Positions 7,634 through 15,264 of a stretch of DNA of 64,000 nucleotides are shown here, piece by piece. Position 1 is the first letter of the stretch. Every line of letters begins with the position of its first letter. The notes beneath the pieces were generated by a model. That model had not been told where the DNA came from and did no database searches. It saw only the letters and a list, made by a program, of their open reading frames with translations. The position numbers and the translations under genes are program-made. This stretch comes from RHKX01 sp963826475 (GTDB lineage: Bacteria > Actinomycetota > Thermoleophilia > Solirubrobacterales > 70-9), in the NCBI GenBank assembly GCA_963826475.1, contig CAWGXC010000002.1, forward strand, positions 62,001 to 126,000. Reading direction: 5' to 3'.

Positions 7634-9055
7634 ATGAGCGGCCGCTCCACGTCGCCCCTCCCGGCTGGGCTGATCGAGCAGGCTCGCCTGCTTCGCAAGG
7701 GAGAGGTCGCCTCAGTCGAACTCGTCGCTCACTCGCTGGAGCTGATCGAGGAGACGAGCAGCTCGCTCAACGCCTTCCGGTGTGTCCGCTCCGATGCCGC
7801 CCGGGCCGAGGCGTCGCGGGCCGACGAGCGGATTGCGGCCGGCGAGGAGGCGCCGCTGCTCGGCGTCCCGGTCGCGATCAAGGACGACTCCGACCTGGCC
7901 GGCGAGACCACGATGTTCGGCTGCGACGGGGACTTCGAGCCGAAGGCCGCTGACGGCGAGGTCGCGCGACGGCTGAAGCAGGCCGGCGCGGTCATCGTCG
8001 GCAAGACGAACACGCCCGAGCTCGGGCAGTGGCCGATCACCGAAGGCCCCGGCTTCGGCAAGACCCGCAACCCGTGGAGCCTCGATCACACTCCGGGAGG
8101 CTCCTCGGGTGGGTCGGCCTCAGCGGTGGCGGCCGGGCTCGTCGCCGCAGCCGTCGGATCCGACGGCGCCGGATCGATCCGGATCCCGGCCTCCTGGACG
8201 AACCTCGTCGGTGTCAAGCCCCAGCGCGGCCGGGTCTCGACCTGGCCCGCTCCCGAGGCCTTCAACGGGCTCACCGCCTATGGCCCGCTGACCCGCACCG
8301 TCGCCGACGCTGCCCTGCTCCTCGACGTGATCAGCGGCGGCCATCCCGGCGACCGGCACCGGCCCGCGCGGCCCCCGACCACCTTCGCGGAGTCGGTCCG
8401 CCGTGGGCTCGATCGCCGGCTGCGGGTCGCCCTCAGCTTCAGGATTCCCTTCAGCGGGCCGCCCGCGAAGCTCGATCCGCGGATCCGCGAGCGGATCGGC
8501 GATCTCGCCGCCGCGCTCGCCGCGCTCGGACATGCCGTGGAGGAGGACGACCCGGCCTACGGACTGGTCGGGCTCGGCTTCGTCCCTCGTGGGACGGCGG
8601 GGGTGGCCGAATGGGTCACCTCGCTCCCGGGTCGCGACCGGCTCGACGAGCGGACGATCAAGGCGGCGCGGACCGGCCGCATCCTCGGTGGTCCGATTCT
8701 GATGGCGGCGCGGGCCGCGGAAGGGCTCTTTGCACGCCGGATCGGAGCGATCTTCGACGAGCACGACGTCCTCGTCGTGCCGACGACCGCCCAGCCGCCG
8801 CTCCCGGTCGGGGCGATCGACGGGCTGTCGGAGTGGCAGACCGACAAGACGATGATCGGCGCCTGCCCGTACACGTGGCCCTGGAACGTGCTCGGCTGGC
8901 CGGGGGTCAGCGTGCCGGCGGGGTTCGTCGACGGCCTCCCCGTGGGTGCGCAGCTGCTGGGGCCGGCGAACTCCGAGGGCCTGCTGCTCGCTCTCGCGGC
9001 CGAGCTCGAGGGGAGGCTCCGCTGGGCGGAGCTGACGCCGCCGTGGCCTCGGTAG
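7634..9055 (+). CDS. Amidase (amidase-signature family)
   Basis: 473-residue Ser-Ser-Lys hydrolase. The triad is visible with the family's spacing: Lys83 in GVPVAIKDD, cis-Ser157 in GGSSGGSAS, and nucleophile Ser181 in SDGAGSIRIPAS. The distances of 74 and 24 residues match fatty-acid amide hydrolase and GatA-type enzymes. It hydrolyses a carboxamide to acid and ammonia, and is cytoplasmic (no signal peptide). No gatB/gatC partner is nearby, so it is probably a catabolic amidase rather than a tRNA amidotransferase subunit. The stop codon TAG is also the first half of a TAGGGT hexamer in front of the next gene. Confidence 0.9.
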   Translation: MSGRSTSPLPAGLIEQARLLRKGEVASVELVAHSLELIEETSSSLNAFRCVRSDAARAEASRADERIAAGEEAPLLGVPVAIKDDSDLAGETTMFGCDGDFEPKAADGEVARRLKQAGAVIVGKTNTPELGQWPITEGPGFGKTRNPWSLDHTPGGSSGGSASAVAAGLVAAAVGSDGAGSIRIPASWTNLVGVKPQRGRVSTWPAPEAFNGLTAYGPLTRTVADAALLLDVISGGHPGDRHRPARPPTTFAESVRRGLDRRLRVALSFRIPFSGPPAKLDPRIRERIGDLAAALAALGHAVEEDDPAYGLVGLGFVPRGTAGVAEWVTSLPGRDRLDERTIKAARTGRILGGPILMAARAAEGLFARRIGAIFDEHDVLVVPTTAQPPLPVGAIDGLSEWQTDKTMIGACPYTWPWNVLGWPGVSVPAGFVDGLPVGAQLLGPANSEGLLLALAAELEGRLRWAELTPPWPR

Positions 9056-9079
9056 GGTCGCAACGCGCCTGCCGAGCCC

Positions 9080-9484
9080 ATGGACGTTCCCGACGGATTC
9101 ACACCCTTCCCCAATCAGGGGCCCTTCCTGGAGCACGTCGGGCCGATTCACGTTCGCGAGGCTGAGGACGGCCACCCCATCCTCGGCATCAGGGCGGAGG
9201 ATCGCCACATCAACCATCGCGGGACGATCCAAGGCGGGATGCTCTCGACCTTCGCCGACTTCGCCCTCGGGCGGGCGATCGAGTTCGACGCTCCCGACGA
9301 GCACGATCGCGCGACCGTCAGCCTGACCGTCGACTACCTCAAGCCGGCCGAGCCCGGCGATTGGATCCAGTCACGTACCAGCGTCGATCGGGTCGGCCGG
9401 ACGCTCGCTTTCGCCGACTGCACGCTGGTCGTGGAGGGGCGCGAGATCGTCCGCGCCCGCGCGGTCTACGTCGTCGCCGACTGA
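9080..9484 (+). CDS. PaaI-family hotdog-fold thioesterase
   Basis: 134 residues, a single hotdog domain. The key stretch is INHRGTIQGGMLSTFADFALG, where the Asn/His-Gly-Gly region and following helix form the acyl-CoA thioesterase active site. It is followed by VSLTVDYLKPAEPGDW. Such enzymes hydrolyse acyl- or aryl-CoA thioesters in the cytoplasm. A TAGGGT at 9053-9058 gives it a separate short-leader promoter that overlaps the amidase stop. Confidence 0.88.
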   Translation: MDVPDGFTPFPNQGPFLEHVGPIHVREAEDGHPILGIRAEDRHINHRGTIQGGMLSTFADFALGRAIEFDAPDEHDRATVSLTVDYLKPAEPGDWIQSRTSVDRVGRTLAFADCTLVVEGREIVRARAVYVVAD

Positions 9485-9509
9485 TCGGCGAGCGTGGTAG
9501 AAAGCCGCG

Positions 9510-10160
9510 ATGAATCGCGCCGCCGCCCTCCTCGCCGCCCTCTGCTCATGCGCACTCCTCGCCGCCTGCGGGGGCTCGGATGCGTCCACCTCCTCGTCGA
9601 CCTCGCAGACGACCTCGACGACCGACTCGACCGACTCGACGGCGACCGCGGCCATCGACGGAACCGAGACCGCCGATTGCTCGGCCGCTGAGACGGTCGA
9701 CGTGCCGATGAGCGGCACTCACTTCGACAGGGACTTCGCCGCCGGCGATTACCAGACCAATCCGCCGACGGGTGGCGATCACAATCCGAACCCGATCGAG
9801 ACCGGAAAGTTCTACGACGAGCCGCCGCGCCTCGGCGAGAGCGTGCACGCGTTGGAGCACGGTGCGGTGATCGGCTGGACCAACGGGCTCTCCGCCGAGG
9901 ATCTCGATGCGGTCCACACGGCTTTCAACGAGTCCTACGGCAAGGGCTACTTTCAGCTCGCGGTGGTCGAAGATCCCGACCTCGACGTCCCGTTCGCGTT
10001 GAGCTCATGGGGCGCGATGCAGAAATGCGAAGCGCCCGACCCGGGCGTGATCGCGTCGTTCATCGAGGCTCATTACGCGCCTGCGGAGACGGCGGAGGGC
10101 GCTCTCGCCTGCACCGGACGCGCCTCGCGCCTGCCCGCCTGCGCAAATCGAAAGGGCTGA
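9510..10160 (+). CDS. DUF3105 lipoprotein
   Basis: 216 residues with a lipobox (CALLAACGG, Cys near 20), then a Ser/Thr/Asp linker encoded partly by a 9-base tandem repeat near 9620-9640. The DUF3105 domain follows, recognisable from YQTNPPTGGDHN, then HALEHGAVIGWTNGL. The conserved His residues in GGDHN and LEHG may bind metal. Function of the family is unknown. A TAGAAA hexamer ends 6 nt before the ATG. Two Cys lie near the C-terminus (EALACT-like and LPAC). Confidence 0.85.
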   Translation: MNRAAALLAALCSCALLAACGGSDASTSSSTSQTTSTTDSTDSTATAAIDGTETADCSAAETVDVPMSGTHFDRDFAAGDYQTNPPTGGDHNPNPIETGKFYDEPPRLGESVHALEHGAVIGWTNGLSAEDLDAVHTAFNESYGKGYFQLAVVEDPDLDVPFALSSWGAMQKCEAPDPGVIASFIEAHYAPAETAEGALACTGRASRLPACANRKG

Positions 10161-10304
10161 CGGGACCCGCGTCAGGTTCGGGGTTCCACCCGCGACCGAA
10201 CCGGGGAGATGGACGCACGTTCTCCCCGCAAATCAGCAGAAAGCGCAACTCATCCTGCGCTCGATCCCTCGTCGTCCGCCCCTGTCTCTACTTTGGATTC
10301 AGCG

Positions 10305-11321
10305 ATGGAAGGACAGCAGCCACAGCTCGGCGAAGTCGCCGCGGACGCGGTCATTCGAAGCCATCGCGAGCTCACCGGGCTGACGGACGGAGAGCGGATC
10401 GACTGCTGTTACGTGGTCCGCGATCGCTCGCGCCGGCCGACGAAGCGAGGCGGCGAATGGCTCGCGCTCAAGCTCTCCGATCGCTCGGGCAGCATCAGCG
10501 CGAAGTCGTGGGACGAGATCGACAAGCGCTTCGCCGCCGCGGAGCCGGGAACGATCGTGCGCATCACCGGTCGCTACGAGGTCAGCTCGCAGTGGGGTAA
10601 CGCCCTGGTCATCGAGGGGATCTCCCCGGCTCAGGAGAGCGACTACGACCCGGCCGATCTGCTCGAGTCCTCGCCGGTTCCCGTCGAGCGGATGGAATCG
10701 GATCTCGCTTCCCTGCTCGAGACCATCCAGAGTCCCGACCTGCGACGGCTCCTCGACCGCTTCTTCGCCCCCGGTTGCGACCTCTGGCCGCGCTTCCGCG
10801 ACGCGCCCGCCGCCAAGCACTATCACCAGGCCTATCGGCATGGGCTCTTCGAGCACACGCTGTCGGTGGCTCAGGGAGTGAGCGCCGCAGCATCGTTCTT
10901 CCCCGGGATCGACCGCGACGTCGCGATCACCGGTGCGCTGTTGCACGACATCGGCAAGCTCGAGGCCTACAACGACGATCCCCTCGCGATCGACCTCACC
11001 GACCTCGGTCGCCTGATCGGGGAGATCCCGCTCGGTTACTACCGCGTGCGCCGGGAGATCGAGTCCATCGACGGCTTCGATCCCGACCTCGGCTGGGCCG
11101 TCCTCCACATCGTGCTCTCCCACCACGGGACCCTCGAGCACGGCTCGCCCGTCGTCCCCGCCACCCGCGAGGCGACGCTCGTGCACATGATGGACAACCT
11201 CGGCGGCAAGCTCGGCAGCTTCGACCGGATCGAGCGCGGCCTCGCCGAGGGTCAGGCCTGGTCCGGCTTCGATCGCGGCATCGACGGCTCCGCCTACTTT
11301 CGCGACAGAACGGCGGCCTGA
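10305..11321 (+). CDS. YhaM-like 3'-5' exoribonuclease (OB-fold plus HD domain)
   Basis: 338 residues. The N-terminal OB-fold (about 25-110; GGEWLALKLSDRSGSI, then TIVRITGRYEV) binds nucleic acid. The HD phosphohydrolase domain has HGLFEHTLSVAQG, the metal site LLHDIGKLEAY and LSHHG. The family trims RNA or ssDNA from the 3' end. ATG 10209 is a longer alternative start, but its extra 32 residues look non-conserved. TACTTT at 10289-10294 lies 10 nt before ATG 10305. A paralogue is at 54295-55209. Confidence 0.85.
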   Translation: MEGQQPQLGEVAADAVIRSHRELTGLTDGERIDCCYVVRDRSRRPTKRGGEWLALKLSDRSGSISAKSWDEIDKRFAAAEPGTIVRITGRYEVSSQWGNALVIEGISPAQESDYDPADLLESSPVPVERMESDLASLLETIQSPDLRRLLDRFFAPGCDLWPRFRDAPAAKHYHQAYRHGLFEHTLSVAQGVSAAASFFPGIDRDVAITGALLHDIGKLEAYNDDPLAIDLTDLGRLIGEIPLGYYRVRREIESIDGFDPDLGWAVLHIVLSHHGTLEHGSPVVPATREATLVHMMDNLGGKLGSFDRIERGLAEGQAWSGFDRGIDGSAYFRDRTAA

Positions 11322-11351
11322 GCGCGGCGTAACCGGGCCTGAGTCAGCGGC

Positions 11352-11693
11352 TCAGTTCTGAAGCCGCTCCGCGCACGCCTTCATCTTGTTCGTGTCGGGC
11401 TGCACCCGCTGGATGCAGTGGAGCAGCTTCTGGGCCTGACGACGCTGCTTGTCGCCAAGATCGGTCTGCTTGATCTGTTGCTGGATCGAGCTGAAGTCGC
11501 CGTCCTTGACCTGATCGAGGTTGACGTTGTCGAGGCCGACGTCGTCGAAGGCCGAGTCGAAGCTGTCGTTGAAGCTGTTGAAGGCGTTGTTCGTGGTGTC
11601 GAGGACCGGCCGCACTATGAAGAGGTACACCGCGCCGAGAATCGCGATCGTGACCAGCAGCCGGATCAGGTTGTTGGCGAGCATCTCGGCCAT
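11352..11693 (-). CDS. Small membrane-anchored protein of unknown function
   Basis: 113 residues. One N-terminal transmembrane helix (LLVTIAILGAVYLFIVRPVL) is followed by an Asn/Asp/Phe-rich linker (NSFNDSFDSAFDDVG) and a basic helical tail with two Cys. I do not recognise a family. A TAGATT hexamer lies 10 nt before the ATG, consistent with its own short-leader promoter. It is convergent with the HD nuclease gene and divergent from the WYL regulator. Confidence 0.7.
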   Translation of the reverse strand: MAEMLANNLIRLLVTIAILGAVYLFIVRPVLDTTNNAFNSFNDSFDSAFDDVGLDNVNLDQVKDGDFSSIQQQIKQTDLGDKQRRQAQKLLHCIQRVQPDTNKMKACAERLQN

Positions 11694-11809
11694 CTACTTC
11701 GCGAATCTAGCCGACCGTGCCGGACGAGGTGGTGTCCAATGCTGCGCCAGAGAGCGCAAAGTGCGTAATTCCCGCTGGCCGGGCGGGGGAGCGAGGCACC
11801 GCCGGGAAC

Positions 11810-11815
11810 TATCCT
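11810..11815 (+). promoter_or_regulatory. -10 element of the PafBC-like gene
   Basis: TATCCT, 8 nt before ATG 11824, with no Shine-Dalgarno sequence. It supports this start rather than the long upstream open frame. Confidence 0.55.
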
Positions 11816-11823
11816 GCTGCTCG

Positions 11824-13872
11824 ATGGCGAAGGACACCGAGAAGCTGATCAGACAGCTCTCTCTGATCTCCTTCTTGATGGCGAACCGCCGCCCCGTGTC
11901 GGCGCTCGAGATCAAGCAGGAGGTCGAGGGCTATTCCTCGATGAACGAGGACGCCTTCGCGCGCCGTTTCTACGCCGACCGCGCCGAGCTCGAAAGCCTC
12001 GGAATCGCGCTCAAGGTTGACCGCCCGAGCGAGGGGTTCCTGGAGTCCGAGCTGTACGCCCTGCCTCCCGAGAACTACTACCTGCCGGCGATCGAGTTCA
12101 CCGACGGGGAGCTCGCCGCGCTGCGCACCGCGCTCGCCCTGCTCGACGGTCAGTTCGCGTACGCGGAGCCGCTGCGCCTCGCGCTTCAGCAGGTCTCGTG
12201 GGGACGCAAGAGCCCGCTCGTCGATGATGCGGCAGCGCCGATCGAGATGGCGATGACGGCCTCGGCGGGTGGCCGCGAGCTCTCCCAGCGGCTGGCGAAG
12301 ATCGAGACGGCGATCTCCCGTCGCAAGACGATCGAGTTCTCCTATTACACGATGGAGCGCGACGCGACGGCCGACCGCAAGGTGGATCCCTACCACCTCG
12401 TCTTCCGCTCCGGGCAGTTCTATTTGATCGGCTACGCCCACGAGCGCGACGCCGTTCGCGTCTTCCGGCTTTCGCGGATCCAGGGCAAGGTCTCCTACGC
12501 CAGCAAGGCCGAGCACGATTTCAACCCGCCCGGTTCGTTCGACCGCCGCGACTACGCCTCTCGGGCCGACTGGCAGATGGGCTCGAAGGCGGGGAGGGCT
12601 CGGATCTTCCTCCGCGACCGCATCGACTGGCTGGTCGAGCGCGACTACGGCGAGTTCGGCGAGATCGCCCCCGCGACGAACGGCGATTCGAAGGCCGGGA
12701 AGGGCTCTGTGTACGAGACGGACTTCTCCTCCTCGCGCCAGCTCGTCGCCTGGTTGCTGGGCTGGCGCCAGCACGTGAAGGTTCTCGAGCCGCCGGAGCT
12801 CGCGACCGAGACCGAGGAGCGCCTCGGCCTTCTGCGCACCCGCCACTCGAGTGACTTCGCGACGGCCAAGGCCGTCGCCAGCCCGGCCGTCGCCGACGTC
12901 GAGCGACGAACCCGCAGCAACGGCAAGACCGAGACGGTCATCCGGCCCGAGCGCTTCGCCCGGCTCGTGACCCTGGCCGGGATGCTGATCGGCTCCGCCC
13001 GCAACGAGCGTCAGCTGCTCACCGCGGACGTCTGCGAGGAGCTCGGGATCTCCGTTCGCGAACTGATCGGAGACATCGACGTGCTCAACGTCGTGAACTT
13101 CGGCGGCGGCACCTACGTGCTCTACGCGGAGGTCGTCGGCGACGAGATCGAGGTCGACCCTGAGGCCTATGGGGACAGCTTCGCCAAGCCCGCTCGCCTG
13201 CTGCCGCTCGAGGCGAAGGCGCTCGTCGCCGCGATCGACTTCTTCGGCGACCACCTCCCGCAGGCCGGCCTCGACACGGCGCGCGACAAGATCATCGAGG
13301 CGCTCGGCCACGATCCCTCCGAGGAGGGCCTGCAGATCACGATCGAGCGCGACGAGCCCGAGATCGTCAGCGCCGTCAACGAGGCGATCGCCGCTCACGA
13401 GGTCCTCAAGATCAACTACTACAAGGAGAACGAGGATCAGTTCACATCGCGGGAGATCGAGCCGTATCGGCTCGCCCGCGGGCCGGGTGGGTGGTACGTC
13501 GGGTGCCGGGATCGCAAGCGCGACGCGGTTCGCCACTTCCGCCTCGACCGGACCAAGGAGGCCGAGCCGACCGGCGAGACGTTCGAGCCGAACGAGGACG
13601 TGGAGGCTCAGCTGAGCGCCCAGCACTGGCTCACCGAGGGCGAGGTCACCGACGCCCGGGTGGCTCGCGTCTGGGTTTCACCGGAGCGCGCCCGCTGGGT
13701 CCGCGAGGAGCGCACCGTCGTCGAGGAGCTGGCTGATGGCGCGCTGATCATCGAGATGCCCTTCGCCGGCACCTCGTGGCTCGTCCGTGAGGTCCTCAAG
13801 GGCGCGGGCGACATGGTGGTGCTGGAGCCGAGCGACGCTCGCGAGGCAGTCCTCAGCGCCGTCTCCAGCTGA
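11824..13872 (+). CDS. PafB-PafC-like fused WYL-domain transcriptional regulator
   Basis: 682 residues made of two similar halves. Each half has an N-terminal winged-helix region (1-65, MAKDTEKLIRQLSLISFL; about 375-450, RFARLVTLAGMLIGSARNER). Each then has a WYL sensor domain (KTIEFSYYTMERD, YHLVFRSGQFYLIGY; KINYYKENEDQ, YRLARGPGGWYVGCR) and a C-terminal extension domain. In actinobacteria PafB and PafC are usually two adjacent genes that activate the mycobacterial-type DNA-damage response; here they form one chain. No proteasome or pup genes are near. Role in DNA damage is inferred from family. Confidence 0.88.
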   Translation: MAKDTEKLIRQLSLISFLMANRRPVSALEIKQEVEGYSSMNEDAFARRFYADRAELESLGIALKVDRPSEGFLESELYALPPENYYLPAIEFTDGELAALRTALALLDGQFAYAEPLRLALQQVSWGRKSPLVDDAAAPIEMAMTASAGGRELSQRLAKIETAISRRKTIEFSYYTMERDATADRKVDPYHLVFRSGQFYLIGYAHERDAVRVFRLSRIQGKVSYASKAEHDFNPPGSFDRRDYASRADWQMGSKAGRARIFLRDRIDWLVERDYGEFGEIAPATNGDSKAGKGSVYETDFSSSRQLVAWLLGWRQHVKVLEPPELATETEERLGLLRTRHSSDFATAKAVASPAVADVERRTRSNGKTETVIRPERFARLVTLAGMLIGSARNERQLLTADVCEELGISVRELIGDIDVLNVVNFGGGTYVLYAEVVGDEIEVDPEAYGDSFAKPARLLPLEAKALVAAIDFFGDHLPQAGLDTARDKIIEALGHDPSEEGLQITIERDEPEIVSAVNEAIAAHEVLKINYYKENEDQFTSREIEPYRLARGPGGWYVGCRDRKRDAVRHFRLDRTKEAEPTGETFEPNEDVEAQLSAQHWLTEGEVTDARVARVWVSPERARWVREERTVVEELADGALIIEMPFAGTSWLVREVLKGAGDMVVLEPSDAREAVLSAVSS

Positions 13873-13874
13873 GC

Positions 13875-14735
13875 ATGCCGGCGGCCGGGGACGATCTCCC
13901 CGATCGGGAAGCCCGTGCCTCCGAGGCTCCCGGACACCCCGAGGTCGTCCGGATACGGGCCCCCAACCCAGGTCCGATGACGCTCACGGGCACGAACACC
14001 TACGTCGTCGGCAGCTCGCCGGCCTGGGTCGTCGACCCCGGCCCGGGCGACGCGGACCACATCGCCGAGGTGCGTGACGTCGCCGAGGCCCGCGGTGGGA
14101 TCGGCGGCGTCGTGCTCACGCACTCCCACAGCGACCACAGCGGCGGTGTCGAGATGCTGGGAGCGGGATTGGATTGGGGTGATTCATCGGGCACCGACGA
14201 AGCGGCCGAGCTCGCTGCGGCGCTGCGCGCCGGAGGCGATGCGGCTGAGAGCGTCGAGGACCCGCCGCCATTCGCCGCGCCCCCCGCGAGGGTCGGCCCG
14301 TTTCAGGTGCTTCCCACCCCCGGTCACGCACGGGACCACGTCGCCTTCGTCCTCGGCCCGGTCTGCTTCTGCGGCGACCTGATCCTCGGCGAGGGATCGA
14401 CGATCGTGCCCCCCGCGGCCGGCGGCGGCTCCCTCATCGACTACATGCGCTCCCTCGAGCTCGTCCGCGGGCTCGCCGCGACGCTCCTCTGCCCGGGGCA
14501 CGGCTCCTGGATCACCGACCCGGAGGCCAGGATCGAGGAGTACATGACGCATCGCCGCGAGCGGGAGCGCCTGCTCGCCGAGTCCCTCGACGCCGGCAAG
14601 CGCTCCCGGGACGAGCTGCTCGACGACGCCTGGTCCGACGTTCCGGCGGGCCTGCGTCCGGCCGCAGCGCTGGCGCTCCAATCGCACCTGGAGAAGCTGC
14701 GGGCCGAGGGCCGGCTGCCCGCCGACCTCACCTAG
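13875..14735 (+). CDS. Metallo-beta-lactamase-fold hydrolase (LACTB2-like)
   Basis: 286 residues. The metal-binding motif THSHSDHSGG (HxHxDH), then PTPGHARDHVAF (third-site His), GDLILGEGS (bridging Asp) and CPGHGSWI complete a two-metal centre. The C-terminal winged-helix-like tail is typical of LACTB2/RNase Z-related proteins, which cleave RNA or thioesters. It starts 2 nt after the regulator stop, so it is probably cotranscribed with it. Confidence 0.88.
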   Translation: MPAAGDDLPDREARASEAPGHPEVVRIRAPNPGPMTLTGTNTYVVGSSPAWVVDPGPGDADHIAEVRDVAEARGGIGGVVLTHSHSDHSGGVEMLGAGLDWGDSSGTDEAAELAAALRAGGDAAESVEDPPPFAAPPARVGPFQVLPTPGHARDHVAFVLGPVCFCGDLILGEGSTIVPPAAGGGSLIDYMRSLELVRGLAATLLCPGHGSWITDPEARIEEYMTHRRERERLLAESLDAGKRSRDELLDDAWSDVPAGLRPAAALALQSHLEKLRAEGRLPADLT

Positions 14736-14796
14736 CCCCGCCGGCCGCGATGGCGGCGGCGATGGCGGCACTTCATGCTCTGCGAAGATCGCGATC

Positions 14797-15264
14797 ATGT
14801 CCCGCCGCGACCAGATCCAGATGAGCGCGGAGGAGCAGCTTGCGCTCCTCGACGAGGAACGAGTCGTCATCGTTACGACCATCGGGCCGCGCGGGTGGCC
14901 GCATTCGATGCCGCTGTGGTTCACGGTCCGCGACGGCGACATCTGGGCCTGGACCTTCGCCAAGTCGCAGAAGGTCAAGAACCTCGAGCGGGATCCGCGC
15001 TGCACGCTGCTGGTCGAGGCCGGCGATCAGTACCTGGAGCTGCGCGGCCTGCAGATCGAGGCGGAGGCGGAGGTGATCCGCGATTACGACACGGTGCTGG
15101 CGTTCGGCAAGGAGCTGGCGATTCGCTACAGCGACGGAATCGACGAGATTGAGGGAGATGCCGCCGCGGGGCTGGCGGCCCAGGCGCCGAAGCGGGTGGC
15201 GATCCACTTCCGCCCCGTGCGAACGGCCAGCTGGGACCACCGCAAGCTCGGGGGCACGTATTGA
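14797..15264 (+). CDS. PPOX-class oxidoreductase, probably F420-dependent
   Basis: 155 residues with a split-barrel fold of the pyridoxamine-phosphate-oxidase superfamily. VIVTTIGPRGWPHSMPLWF is followed by the FAKSQKVKNLERDPRCTLLVE stretch, which is typical of actinobacterial F420/heme-binding members. It probably reduces or oxidises a small molecule in the cytoplasm using deazaflavin. GAAGAT ends 7 nt before the ATG. The stop TGA shares a base with the next gene's ATG, so the pair is coupled. Confidence 0.83.
   Translation: MSRRDQIQMSAEEQLALLDEERVVIVTTIGPRGWPHSMPLWFTVRDGDIWAWTFAKSQKVKNLERDPRCTLLVEAGDQYLELRGLQIEAEAEVIRDYDTVLAFGKELAIRYSDGIDEIEGDAAAGLAAQAPKRVAIHFRPVRTASWDHRKLGGTY

Noticed and set aside
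9614..9645. Tandem 9-base repeats in the DUF3105 lipoprotein gene
   Set aside because: They encode the Ser/Thr/Asp linker after the lipobox; a low-complexity linker explains them, not a mobile repeat.
11521..11823. In-frame extension upstream of the PafBC-like gene
   Set aside because: It overlaps the small minus-strand membrane gene and carries no homologous sequence; TATCCT 8 nt before ATG 11824 supports the shorter form.
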